From assembly GCA_022511045.1 (NCBI GenBank), contig JAFLSF010000007.1, forward strand, positions 1 to 57,189: DNA of 57,189 nucleotides, given 5' to 3'. This document shows, one piece after another, positions 46,631 through 55,022 of this stretch (position 1 is the first letter of the stretch; each line of letters begins with the position of its first letter). A program made the translations under genes and the position numbers. Below the pieces are notes generated by a model. The model was not told where the DNA came from. It did not search any database and worked only from the letters and a program-made list of their open reading frames with translations. The DNA is from Prevotella sp. Its GTDB lineage: Bacteria; Bacteroidota; Bacteroidia; Bacteroidales; Bacteroidaceae.

Positions 46631-47257
46631 TCACAAATCAACAATTTGTTCCTCGAAGTATCCCTCCTTACTTATCGTATATCGGCGCGTAGACTCCACA
46701 TAAGGAAATTTGGCATTGTTGGGTAGGAAAGAGTTTACAATGGTCACCTCAAACTTGCTGGTAATGAAATAGTCGCTATAGGACATACCGAAATCGTCAC
46801 CTCGTTCGGCCAGTTTCATCTCGTAGATTAGCAAGTCATCAATAGGCTGACAGTCTGCATTGAGCGTCAATAAACTAATGATGGGGGGAATAGAGTCTGG
46901 TCCTTCTGCTAACATCACGACCCTGTGTCCATGCGAACGAGGCAACAAAGTCATTCGTAAAGGTGTTTCTACAGGATACCCCAACAACGAGACAACAGAA
47001 GGAGGAGCTGATACAAAATGTCCCAAACTTCCAATGTTGGCACCTACAGAACGAATGGGTAACGGGCGCAGTTGCAAAGTATCAAAGAACTGCTCAACTG
47101 GGTCGTCATAAACGCCTGCCTGCTGCTTGAAATCGCGCACCGTTTCTGCCTTGCGAATACTATCTATTTTTGCCTCATAGTATGCCACATCTTTCCGCTT
47201 ACCACCACACGAAGCGAGGACAAGAACCAGCAATAAGAATAGCAACAGTTTCTTCAT
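46631..47257 (-). CDS. Lipoprotein of unknown function
   Basis: This protein of about 208 residues has a clear lipoprotein signal ([19 protein letters not shown], Cys17). The mature part begins with a charged helix ([22 protein letters not shown]), then a mainly beta region ([42 protein letters not shown]) and a C-terminal half with [17 protein letters not shown] do not recognise the family. It resembles unnamed Bacteroidales lipoproteins and should be periplasmic or on the outer membrane. The start at 47257 was chosen for the signal peptide. Its -7 element is back to back with that of the Plug-like gene. Confidence 0.78.
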   Translation of the reverse strand: MKKLLLFLLLVLVLASCGGKRKDVAYYEAKIDSIRKAETVRDFKQQAGVYDDPVEQFFDTLQLRPLPIRSVGANIGSLGHFVSAPPSVVSLLGYPVETPLRMTLLPRSHGHRVVMLAEGPDSIPPIISLLTLNADCQPIDDLLIYEMKLAERGDDFGMSYSDYFITSKFEVTIVNSFLPNNAKFPYVESTRRYTISKEGYFEEQIVDL

Positions 47258-47265
47258 AACGGTTG

Positions 47266-47273
47266 CAAAATTA
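47266..47273 (-). promoter_or_regulatory. -7 element of the lipoprotein gene
   Basis: On the minus strand TAATTTTG followed by C, about 9 bp before the ATG at 47257. It is divergent from the -7 element at 47317. Confidence 0.55.
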
Positions 47274-47316
47274 GCAAATAATCCACAATTAGTATTACAT
47301 TTTCGTATTTTTTTCC

Positions 47317-47324
47317 TATCTTTG
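47317..47324 (+). promoter_or_regulatory. -7 element of the Plug-like gene
   Basis: TATCTTTG followed by C, only five bases before the ATG at 47330, so the message is probably leaderless. The upstream region is T-rich without a clear -33 box. Confidence 0.6.
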
Positions 47325-47329
47325 CCTCC

Positions 47330-48544
47330 ATGAAACACTATTTTACACTTTTCCTCTGGCTCCTATCCATTACGACTATGGGAGGCAATCGCATCTACTC
47401 GGAACGCTTTAAGTCATTGACGAGCGTTGTAAATGGTGACTGGATGAATCGCCCTGTCATGGAGTTAGGTTCGTCAGACCGCCTGCACATTGGTTTTGAT
47501 GAATTGTCACACAATTATCATCGGCTGACTTATCACATAGACCACTGCGAAGCCGACTGGCAAATATCGGAAGAGGTGTTTGAGAGTGACTGGTTACAAG
47601 GATTTAACGACAACCAGATAGAGGACTACCAGAACTCTATCAATACAACCGTACTATACACACATTATAATTTGATAATTCCCAACGAGCGGTGTCAACT
47701 AAAGATGAGTGGCAACTATCGACTGACCGTCTATGACGAAGACGCTGACAATGAAAAAGTATTAGAGGTGGAGTTTTATGTCGTAGAGCCGTTGATGGAT
47801 ATAGGTCTGAAGGTAACTACGAATACGGATATTGACCATAACATGAGCCACCAGCAACTAACGATGACGCTCAATTATAATAACGTCCGCGTCAGCAACA
47901 TGGAGGGAGAACTAAGAACTGTGGTAATGCAAAATTGGCGTGAAGATCAAGCTCGCTGGAACGTTAAACCCAATTTCATCAATATGCGAGGACTGACGTG
48001 GGAACACAACAAAAGCCTTATCTTCGATGCAGGCAACGAGTTTCATAAGTTTGAGGTGTTGGACGTAAGTCATCCGACGATGGGCATAGACCGCATCGTA
48101 TGGGACAATGAACAATATCAAGCCTACCCTTTTACGACGTCTGTACGCAAAAACTATCTGACGGATGTAGATGCCGACGGTGCTTTCCTCATTCGCAACA
48201 GCGACAATCAAGAGTCAGACTATATCTGTGATTATGTGTGGATAAATTACACACACAAAGCCCCTTATTATGGTAACCTGTATATCAACGGACACTGGAC
48301 AACAGATGCAGAACGAACAAACTATCTGATGAACTATGATCCCAATGAGCAGTTATATCACCTTAGTATAATGCAAAAACAAGGTTACTATTCTTACCAA
48401 TACGTGATGGAAGACGGGTCTATTCCACCCTCCGAAGGCAATTTCTTCCAAACGGAGAACCGCTATCAAGCATTGGTATATTACAAAGGTACGGGCGGGC
48501 GCACTTGGCAATTAGTGGGCTATCGGGGTATCATCTTCAAGTAA
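47330..48544 (+). CDS. Type IX secretion system Plug-like protein (DUF5103)
   Basis: This 404-residue protein has a signal peptide (about 1-19) and the DUF5103 layout: an N-terminal beta domain (GSSDRLHIGFDELSHNYHRLTYHIDHCEADW), a linker with HYNLIIPNE, and a C-terminal part ending YKGTGGRTWQLVGYRGIIFK. Family members include the T9SS Plug protein, which closes the periplasmic side of the SprA translocon after a cargo leaves. I assign it from memory of the family. Its nearness to three T9SS cargo genes is suggestive, but all are separately transcribed. It overlaps the next gene's 3' end by 8 bp (convergent). Confidence 0.82.
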   Translation: MKHYFTLFLWLLSITTMGGNRIYSERFKSLTSVVNGDWMNRPVMELGSSDRLHIGFDELSHNYHRLTYHIDHCEADWQISEEVFESDWLQGFNDNQIEDYQNSINTTVLYTHYNLIIPNERCQLKMSGNYRLTVYDEDADNEKVLEVEFYVVEPLMDIGLKVTTNTDIDHNMSHQQLTMTLNYNNVRVSNMEGELRTVVMQNWREDQARWNVKPNFINMRGLTWEHNKSLIFDAGNEFHKFEVLDVSHPTMGIDRIVWDNEQYQAYPFTTSVRKNYLTDVDADGAFLIRNSDNQESDYICDYVWINYTHKAPYYGNLYINGHWTTDAERTNYLMNYDPNEQLYHLSIMQKQGYYSYQYVMEDGSIPPSEGNFFQTENRYQALVYYKGTGGRTWQLVGYRGIIFK

Positions 48545-51065
48545 ATAAATCCTTCAAATAAGCCAGTTTCTCGTTCGAGGTTCCTTCGCCTTTACTTCCC
48601 TCATTTGCTCGGTACTCGTGAGGCGACATCTGATAACGCTGCTCGAAAGAGGTGATAAAGAATTCCACAGACGAAAAGTGACACTGCTCAGCTATTTCTT
48701 TAACAGACAACTCTGTATGGCGAAGCATTTGTGCAGCATGTTGCAGGCGCAAAGACATCGTCAACAAACGTGGGCTCTTATTTATTTCGGTAGATAAGAT
48801 TTCGTAGAAACGGGAAGTATTGATACCGGCAAGCGTAGCCAAATCACCAATAGAATACTGCCTGATATGCCCATGCTCACGTTCCTTTTCTGCCTGACAA
48901 ACATAAGGAACTATCTTCAGCATCGCATCTACAAAGTCTTCACTTATCTTTGATGTAGGACTGTCAGATTCCTCCGATACATCAGAAGGACTGATTACCA
49001 TATCAGAGAGCAGCTCACAACGCTCTGCATAATTTTTAATACGATGCAGAACATCCATCTCCTCATTATATAGACGCATACGCAAAACAAATGTGCGTCT
49101 GAAAACGACAAAATTGGCAATAAAAATGACTAACAGTACAAATGCTAACAGCAAATAGACACCCGTCGTGCGCCACCAAGGCTGATCTACATGGATAGTC
49201 CAAACACTTGGCTCTTGATTCCAGACCTCGGGCCATAGAGATGCCTGCACCTCCACTTGATAAGTCCCCGGCTGTAAGTTAAGCAGTTTCAACTCTAACT
49301 CACCATGACTGTCAACCATTCCATTAGTTTGGGAATACGACATTACACGCCATTCATTGAATTCTGGAACACCCTTGACACGAACACGATAGTAGGTTTG
49401 TATAGGACGCAGGTAATTCAGACCAGACAAGAACATTGTCACCGTGTTCTGAGTATAGTTGACGTTTATCTCCTTAGCATGGGCAACCGCTTTATCAATA
49501 ATCACCTTGCCATCCAGTTTGTCATTCACCTTGACACGGACACCATTCACCTCCAAACTTACCAACAAAGGCTTAATAGCCATAGCGCCAAAGCGCTCAG
49601 CCTGAAAGCGTGAAGGATTGAATTTCACCACATGGTCAACGGCCCCCATAACTATAGTGCTATCGCTAAGGAGGAGTGCTCGGCCATTTAGGAACATCTC
49701 ATTGGGCACATTGTCTGATGCCAAATAAGACTCTATATGATAAACCTTGTCTTCACGGATAAATACACGGGCAAGACCATAACTGGTGCCCACCCAAATG
49801 TCGTGTTGTGTATCTTCCACGATACTGTGTATCACATTATTGCTCAATCCGTTAATGCGTGTAAACACCTGCCTTGAATTATCAGGCTTATGCAATTCCA
49901 ATCCATAGAAAGTACCTACCCATTTCCATCCGCGACTATCCGTATAAACGCAATTCGTATTTCGTTCCAGTTCAGCACTCTCATCCTTCGTCTGACTTTC
50001 CAGCAAGCTATTATAATATTTACCTTCAGACGAATGATTATCGTAACTATAAATCGGACTTGGATAAGGCTTGCAGTAAAGCAATCCACGACGACGGGTT
50101 CCAAGCCATAAGCCACCTTGCTCATCGAAAGCTATAGAGGTGACGCTCGGCTGCTGGGTCTGTCCTTGCGTGAGATTCAGCGTCTCAATATTTTCTGTCT
50201 GCCCCGTTGTCATATTATAAGTCATATATCCATGCTCCGTACCAATATATAACAGATTATCATGAGCACATAGACTACCCGTACAGAAAGGCCCACGCAG
50301 CAATGTTCTCCACTGGAAAGTATCAAGGTCGTACATCAACAGCACAGCATCTGTATCTCCTGTACGCAACTGATATACTTTCTTACCCACAAGACTAATA
50401 GTCGAAGAATTAGTGTAGTGCTCCTGCTCTGCACCAGTGAGAGCCATGTCATGCCGCAACATGCGTCCCGTCTTGTAATCAACCACTACGACAGAGCCGT
50501 CGGCATGGAACATCAACATAAGGCTGTCCTTATACACCTCTACTTCTTGCAGGTCAACAGAAGAACGAATCTCAAAAGTCTTCTTGGCGCTGGACGAATA
50601 AATCTGCATGCCTGTTTGGAACCAAACACGGTTATCGCTATCGCCAAAGAAATCGTCAACAGCCTTCTTAATACCTATAGCTTTCAACTCACCGGCAATG
50701 TCAGTGATGAAAGTTTCGGTATCCATATTGATGCACAACAACACCCCGTCATTCTTCATCCAAAAATGATTATAATGGTCAAAATAACCCTCATAACCAC
50801 CCTTATATTTCGGCAAGGGATAAATGTTATTATCTGTATAGTTGATGTGCGTAAAGCCATAACCGTCGAAGAAGTTAATAAACTCTCGCGTAACAGACAT
50901 GATACGGCCTTTTTCCGTACATTTGACACTTTGTACTCGGTTGATGGTTAGTCCGTTAGAGGCATCATAAACCTCAAAGGTACGATTCCTTTCCTGTGCT
51001 TGTACACCCAATACGGTACAAACAAACAGCAATAGGGTTAATATATAAAACGATTTTCTATTCAC
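48537..51065 (-). CDS. Membrane-spanning propeller/AraC regulator lacking a kinase
   Basis: This 842-residue protein has a signal peptide (about 1-24), a seven- to eight-bladed Reg_prop-type beta-propeller sensor (repeats such as ISIVEDTQHDIWVGTSYGLAR and ITSIAFDEQGGLWLGTRRRGL), and a Y_Y_Y-type domain (about 535-615, LQPGTYQVEVQASLW). One membrane helix follows at about 624-648, then a cytosolic AraC-type DNA-binding domain (about 735-820, SVKEIAEQCHFSSVEFFITSF). Hybrid two-component systems of Bacteroidetes have this outer part but also a histidine kinase and receiver, both missing here. It would thus pass a periplasmic signal straight to DNA. The gene ends 8 bp inside the Plug-like gene. 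Confidence 0.87.
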   Translation of the reverse strand: MNRKSFYILTLLLFVCTVLGVQAQERNRTFEVYDASNGLTINRVQSVKCTEKGRIMSVTREFINFFDGYGFTHINYTDNNIYPLPKYKGGYEGYFDHYNHFWMKNDGVLLCINMDTETFITDIAGELKAIGIKKAVDDFFGDSDNRVWFQTGMQIYSSSAKKTFEIRSSVDLQEVEVYKDSLMLMFHADGSVVVVDYKTGRMLRHDMALTGAEQEHYTNSSTISLVGKKVYQLRTGDTDAVLLMYDLDTFQWRTLLRGPFCTGSLCAHDNLLYIGTEHGYMTYNMTTGQTENIETLNLTQGQTQQPSVTSIAFDEQGGLWLGTRRRGLLYCKPYPSPIYSYDNHSSEGKYYNSLLESQTKDESAELERNTNCVYTDSRGWKWVGTFYGLELHKPDNSRQVFTRINGLSNNVIHSIVEDTQHDIWVGTSYGLARVFIREDKVYHIESYLASDNVPNEMFLNGRALLLSDSTIVMGAVDHVVKFNPSRFQAERFGAMAIKPLLVSLEVNGVRVKVNDKLDGKVIIDKAVAHAKEINVNYTQNTVTMFLSGLNYLRPIQTYYRVRVKGVPEFNEWRVMSYSQTNGMVDSHGELELKLLNLQPGTYQVEVQASLWPEVWNQEPSVWTIHVDQPWWRTTGVYLLLAFVLLVIFIANFVVFRRTFVLRMRLYNEEMDVLHRIKNYAERCELLSDMVISPSDVSEESDSPTSKISEDFVDAMLKIVPYVCQAEKEREHGHIRQYSIGDLATLAGINTSRFYEILSTEINKSPRLLTMSLRLQHAAQMLRHTELSVKEIAEQCHFSSVEFFITSFEQRYQMSPHEYRANEGSKGEGTSNEKLAYLKDLFT

Positions 51066-51109
51066 CTGATTGATTTTTGGTTGATTTTACTTATTTAAGT
51101 AATCGAGCG

Positions 51110-51141
51110 CAAAGGTATTAAATATATTGCAAACTTCCAAA
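51110..51141 (-). promoter_or_regulatory. Promoter of the propeller/AraC regulator gene
   Basis: On the minus strand TTTG (51138-51141), 20 bases, then TACCTTTG (51110-51117), about 45 bp before the ATG at 51065. Confidence 0.85.
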
Positions 51142-51186
51142 CTTTTTAGATAGAAAATACATCAATGTAATCTATCTCATGTACAT

Positions 51187-51861
51187 CTAATACACACGAG
51201 GACCAAAAATCGTGGTACCTACGCGAACCATTGTACTTCCCTCCTCCACTGCTATGGGATAATCTTGGCTCATACCCCACGAGCGTTCACGAAAGTAAGG
51301 TTTGTCTGCAAAATGTTTTTCCTGCATTTCGTCAAACAGTAAACGGGCCTTGCGGAACTCATCACGTATCTGTTGCTCGTTATCGACATAAGAAGCCATT
51401 GTCATCAGTCCACAGATACGAACAAACTGCATATCTCGCCATTCTGTCCCATCCAGCAACTCTCGACAGGCATCAGGTGTAAGTCCATACTTAGTATCTT
51501 CTTCGGCAACATGCAACTCGAGCAACACGTCAATAACGCGTCCAACCTTAGCCGCCTGCTTGTTTATCTCACGCAGCAATTTCAAGGAGTCAACGGCTTC
51601 TATCATGGTGACGTAAGGGGCAATATATTTTACTTTGTTAGTCTGCAAATGCCCTATAAAATGCCACTCAATATCCTGTGGCAACGATGCGTGCTTCTGG
51701 CGCAGTTCCTGCTCATGGCTCTCACCAAAAAGACGCTGTCCTTCGGCATAGGCAGCCTCAATATACTCGTTGGGATGGTACTTGCTGATAGCTACCAAAC
51801 GAACGCCGTCAGGCAAGTCACCCAACACTTTCCGTAGATTTCCCTTGACGTCGTAGTCCAT
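51187..51861 (-). CDS. YggS-family PLP-binding protein
   Basis: This 224-residue protein belongs to the YggS/PLPBP group, which binds pyridoxal 5'-phosphate and keeps B6 levels balanced. It shows the PLP Lys in LVAISKYHPNEYI (about 27), FGESHEQELRQK, WHFIGHLQTNKVKYIAP, CGLMTMASYVDN and the final GMSQDYPIAVEEGSTMVRVGT. Length is normal. It is cytosolic. It is the last gene of a leftward run with the pseudokinase and DUF4494 genes (24 bp gap), but no functional link is obvious. Confidence 0.93.
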   Translation of the reverse strand: MDYDVKGNLRKVLGDLPDGVRLVAISKYHPNEYIEAAYAEGQRLFGESHEQELRQKHASLPQDIEWHFIGHLQTNKVKYIAPYVTMIEAVDSLKLLREINKQAAKVGRVIDVLLELHVAEEDTKYGLTPDACRELLDGTEWRDMQFVRICGLMTMASYVDNEQQIRDEFRKARLLFDEMQEKHFADKPYFRERSWGMSQDYPIAVEEGSTMVRVGTTIFGPRVY

Positions 51862-51885
51862 CTATTATGCTTCGTATTCGGGTTT

Positions 51886-52350
51886 CTACTCCTCAGCCTT
51901 GCCACTCTTGCCGTACTCGAAAACGTCCATCAGCGTAGTCTCTGCAACAGACGCAATAACGTAGTCAATCATCGTGCTACCCATCACCTCGTCAACGTTC
52001 TTGACAGCTCCGTTCAGCGTGCCAGCCTGTACCAAATAGTTTACGTTTGAGCGTTTCTCCTTCTCAGTCTTTTCGTCGATGGTAATGAATTGTAACTTAG
52101 CTTTATACCAACGGTCTGCCATCTCCTCGTCCGAAAAGAAGATTTCGCCATAAGGGGCTATCTTAATATCCTTCACCGTAAACTCGCCGCTTATATAACT
52201 GGACATCTCCTCCATGATACGTTTTTCGGCTTCCGTAAAACTCAGTGCATCCACCACATAGTTCTCCGTCACCTTCTTCTGCAAGCCGTCCTCCATTGTC
52301 TTCTCGTAGGCAATCTTGCACTCAAACCACATTGCTGTTCTGCTTCTCAT
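51886..52350 (-). CDS. DUF4494 protein
   Basis: This 154-residue soluble protein matches the Bacteroidales DUF4494 family (WFECKIAYEKTMEDGLQKKVTENYVVDALSFTEAEKRI, DEVMGSTMIDYVIASVAETTLMDVFEY). It has no signal or membrane segment, with a beta-alpha pattern and a C-terminal helix. It may begin at MRSRTAMWF or at the internal MWFECK, six residues later. Function is unknown. It lies between the pseudokinase and YggS-family genes on the same strand, with 56-bp and 24-bp gaps. Confidence 0.85.
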   Translation of the reverse strand: MRSRTAMWFECKIAYEKTMEDGLQKKVTENYVVDALSFTEAEKRIMEEMSSYISGEFTVKDIKIAPYGEIFFSDEEMADRWYKAKLQFITIDEKTEKEKRSNVNYLVQAGTLNGAVKNVDEVMGSTMIDYVIASVAETTLMDVFEYGKSGKAEE

Positions 52351-52406
52351 ATCCTATTATATTTCTTTACTTTATATTCGTAACATTAAACTAAACTTGT
52401 GTACCA

Positions 52407-53642
52407 TTATCGCTGAATACCTCGCGTGTTGGTGCCACCCAAAGCCTGATTCTTCTGAGTGGTTAATCGGTCGTTAATCTCGTTGGCTATTTGCTCTGAG
52501 CGCTGCTGCGAGAGCCCTGCTTCCTCGCCCAATTCCTGCTGACGCTGCACCAGTTCCTCTATCACTGATTTGCTCTGCGAGAGGAACACCTTCTCGCTGT
52601 TACTCATGCTCTCCTTATTATATATCTTGTCCAATATGCGGTTAGCCTCCGCCTCGTATTTCTTGCGGAAAATAGCCTCTGCCTTGGCCTCATACTCACG
52701 CATAGACACCTGGTCTTCCTCTGACAGTGAGTCGGCATTGATAATGCCCATCTCAGCAGGGTCAAAACCGTCGTCGTAAATATCATCTATGGCTTGGCGC
52801 GGTGCTGGCTTGACAAACTCCACCTGCTCCGTTTCTGGCACCATATCGAAATAAAGGCCTACACACAGCAGGGCGACGATGAAGGCTGCTGCCAGCATCA
52901 ACAGCGTCTTGAAAGTGCCACGCCGTTTCTGTACAGCCTTTAAGAGTTCAGAAGGACGGGCATAACGGTCCTCGGGCGTCTCGCTGGTGGCGCGCTTCAT
53001 AGCATGTTTATATTCCGCAGGCATTGAGGCGTGCTCAAACAATGACTCCATAAATCGTCCTATCGAGTAGACATCGCATCGCTCGTCAATAGTTCCATGT
53101 TGCAACACTTCTGGAGCTACATAATAGGCATCGTCTCCATAGAGTTCCTGCTGGTTGTTCATGGCAAAATAGAACGAGCCGTGCGATAACAACATAACGC
53201 TGTTGTCACCTTTACGGACAAACACGGTATCGGGTGAATAGCAGACGTGCTTGATGCCCTGACTGTGCAGATACTCTGTAACATCAACCAGCCCCTCCAG
53301 CACATTGTCTACAAAACCTTTCTGCACTACAACAGCTGGGTTTTCCTCTATCAACTGAGCAATAGACATATAAACTCCCTGCTCCACCTCAAGACGGCGC
53401 ACCTCGCCCTGTTCCTCCACTTCCGTGTAGTGTAGCTGGTGGTGATTGACAAGTGTGCGATGGCGTTCGCACTCCGTCTTCAGCGACTCTACAAAGACAA
53501 CACTCTCGTTCAGTTCGGGACGAATATCTACAAATCCGCGCCACTTTCCGTCCACTTGCATACGGTAATATGTACCGATAGGCAACTGTGTCTTGTTCAG
53601 TCGTCCGTCGCCTTTTGCTGCCAATAATTCTTCGTAGTTCAT
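52407..53642 (-). CDS. Membrane-anchored pseudokinase
   Basis: This 411-residue protein has a protein-kinase-like fold (about residues 20-240) but has lost the catalytic residues: the HRD motif reads HVC (132-134), the following Lys is Ser, and DFG reads SHG (153-155). The later YVAPEVL (about 174-180) and CDVYSIGRFME are kept, so the fold is recognisable. One membrane helix (about 246-264) and a Glu/Gln-rich coiled coil (about 295-400) follow, the same layout as the active kinase at 225-1505. It is likely a scaffold or sensor rather than an enzyme. It starts the leftward operon with the DUF4494 and YggS-family genes. Confidence 0.82.
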   Translation of the reverse strand: MNYEELLAAKGDGRLNKTQLPIGTYYRMQVDGKWRGFVDIRPELNESVVFVESLKTECERHRTLVNHHQLHYTEVEEQGEVRRLEVEQGVYMSIAQLIEENPAVVVQKGFVDNVLEGLVDVTEYLHSQGIKHVCYSPDTVFVRKGDNSVMLLSHGSFYFAMNNQQELYGDDAYYVAPEVLQHGTIDERCDVYSIGRFMESLFEHASMPAEYKHAMKRATSETPEDRYARPSELLKAVQKRRGTFKTLLMLAAAFIVALLCVGLYFDMVPETEQVEFVKPAPRQAIDDIYDDGFDPAEMGIINADSLSEEDQVSMREYEAKAEAIFRKKYEAEANRILDKIYNKESMSNSEKVFLSQSKSVIEELVQRQQELGEEAGLSQQRSEQIANEINDRLTTQKNQALGGTNTRGIQR

Positions 53643-53671
53643 AGCCGCCGTTTTTTAAAGTTTTCAACGTG

Positions 53672-53702
53672 CAAAGGTACAAAATCTAATGAAAAGCACA
53701 AA
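53672..53702 (-). promoter_or_regulatory. Pseudokinase promoter
   Basis: On the minus strand TTTG (53699-53702), 19 bases, then TACCTTTG (53672-53679), about 29 bp before the ATG at 53642. It is back to back with the aminotransferase promoter. Confidence 0.75.
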
Positions 53703-53718
53703 AAGAAAACCTATTTTC

Positions 53719-53749
53719 TTTGCGTTTTGCTCACTAATTCGTATCTTTG
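53719..53749 (+). promoter_or_regulatory. Aminotransferase promoter
   Basis: TTTG (53719-53722), 19 bases, then TATCTTTG (53742-53749), 29 bp before the ATG at 53779. It excludes the longer reading frame beginning at 53689. Confidence 0.82.
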
Positions 53750-53778
53750 CACTCGGTTTTACGCAAAATAGACTGATC

Positions 53779-54978
53779 ATGCCAGAAATATCTGTTCGCG
53801 GGCTTGAGATGCCTGAGTCGCCTATCAGAAAGCTCGCTCCATTGGCTGCCGCTGCCAAGAAACGTGGCACAAAGGTGTATCACCTGAATATCGGACAGCC
53901 CGACCTACCTACACCACAGGTGGGATTAGATGCCCTAAAGCAGGTTAATCGTCAGATACTGGAGTACTCCCCTTCGCAGGGCTATTTGAGCTATCGCGAA
54001 AAACTGGTGGACTATTACGCAAAGTATAACATCAATGTGACAGCCGACGATATTATTATCACCAGTGGAGGTTCCGAGGCAGTATTATTTGCCTTTCTAT
54101 CATGCCTGAACCCTGGTGACGAGATTATCGTGCCAGAACCCGCTTACGCCAACTACATGGCCTTTGCCATTTCTGCAGGAGCCAAGATTCGCACCATTGC
54201 TACTACTATCGAGGAAGGTTTCTCGTTGCCAAAGGTCGAAAAGTTCGAGGAACTGATTAACGACCGTACGCGTGCCATCATGATATGTAATCCCAACAAT
54301 CCTACGGGCTACCTCTATACACGCCGCGAGATGAACCAGATACGTGACTTGGTGAAGAAATACGACCTGTACCTCTTTTCCGACGAGGTGTATCGCGAGT
54401 ACATCTACACGGGTTCTCCCTATATTTCTGCCTGCCACCTTGAGGGCATTGAGCAAAATGTTATTCTCATTGACTCGGTGTCTAAGCGATATTCCGAGTG
54501 TGGCATCCGCATTGGAGCACTCATCACCAAGAATGCTGAGGTGCGCAAGGCTGTTATGAAGTTCTGTCAGGCACGCCTTTCTCCCCCACTTATCGGGCAG
54601 ATTGTAGCAGAGGCTTCACTGGATGCGCCAGAGGAATACCTGCGTGATGTATACGACGAATATGTGGAGCGCCGTAAATGCCTTATTGACGGGCTTAACC
54701 GTATACCGGGTGTCTATTCTCCCATACCGATGGGAGCATTTTATACAGTTGCCAAACTACCTGTTGACGATGCTGAAGAATTCTGCAGATGGTGTCTGGC
54801 TGACTTCCAGTACGAGGGAGAGACGGTAATGATGGCTCCAGCCGCAGGTTTCTACACGACACCAGGGGCAGGCATTGACCAAGTGCGTATAGCCTATGTG
54901 CTGAAGAAAGATGATTTGGAGCGTGCGCTCGTAGTGCTGGAAAAAGCGCTGGAGGCTTACCCACACAGGACTCTGTAG
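53779..54978 (+). CDS. PLP-dependent class I/II aminotransferase
   Basis: This protein of about 399 residues is a fold-type I aminotransferase related to aspartate aminotransferases. It has YHLNIGQPDLPTPQ, ILEYSPSQGYLSYREKL, TSGGSEAVLFAFLSC, the PLP-binding ICNPNNPTGY and LFSDEVYREY, and the Schiff-base Lys in DSVSKRYSECGIRIG. Exact amino-acid specificity cannot be told. The start at 53779 (MPEISVRGLEMPES) follows the promoter, and the earlier start would lie upstream of it. It precedes a LolC/E-like gene by 44 bp on the same strand. Confidence 0.92.
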   Translation: MPEISVRGLEMPESPIRKLAPLAAAAKKRGTKVYHLNIGQPDLPTPQVGLDALKQVNRQILEYSPSQGYLSYREKLVDYYAKYNINVTADDIIITSGGSEAVLFAFLSCLNPGDEIIVPEPAYANYMAFAISAGAKIRTIATTIEEGFSLPKVEKFEELINDRTRAIMICNPNNPTGYLYTRREMNQIRDLVKKYDLYLFSDEVYREYIYTGSPYISACHLEGIEQNVILIDSVSKRYSECGIRIGALITKNAEVRKAVMKFCQARLSPPLIGQIVAEASLDAPEEYLRDVYDEYVERRKCLIDGLNRIPGVYSPIPMGAFYTVAKLPVDDAEEFCRWCLADFQYEGETVMMAPAAGFYTTPGAGIDQVRIAYVLKKDDLERALVVLEKALEAYPHRTL

Positions 54979-55022
54979 GTGTAAAGCCACAACCCCCATT
55001 GCACCCTTATTCGTAACAATTT

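Noticed and set aside
46551..46634. Longer thrS start at 46634
   Set aside because: A full promoter lies within the extra part and the TGS domain begins at 46550.
53689..53778. Longer aminotransferase start at 53689
   Set aside because: The promoter (53719-53749) lies inside it and the family start fits 53779.
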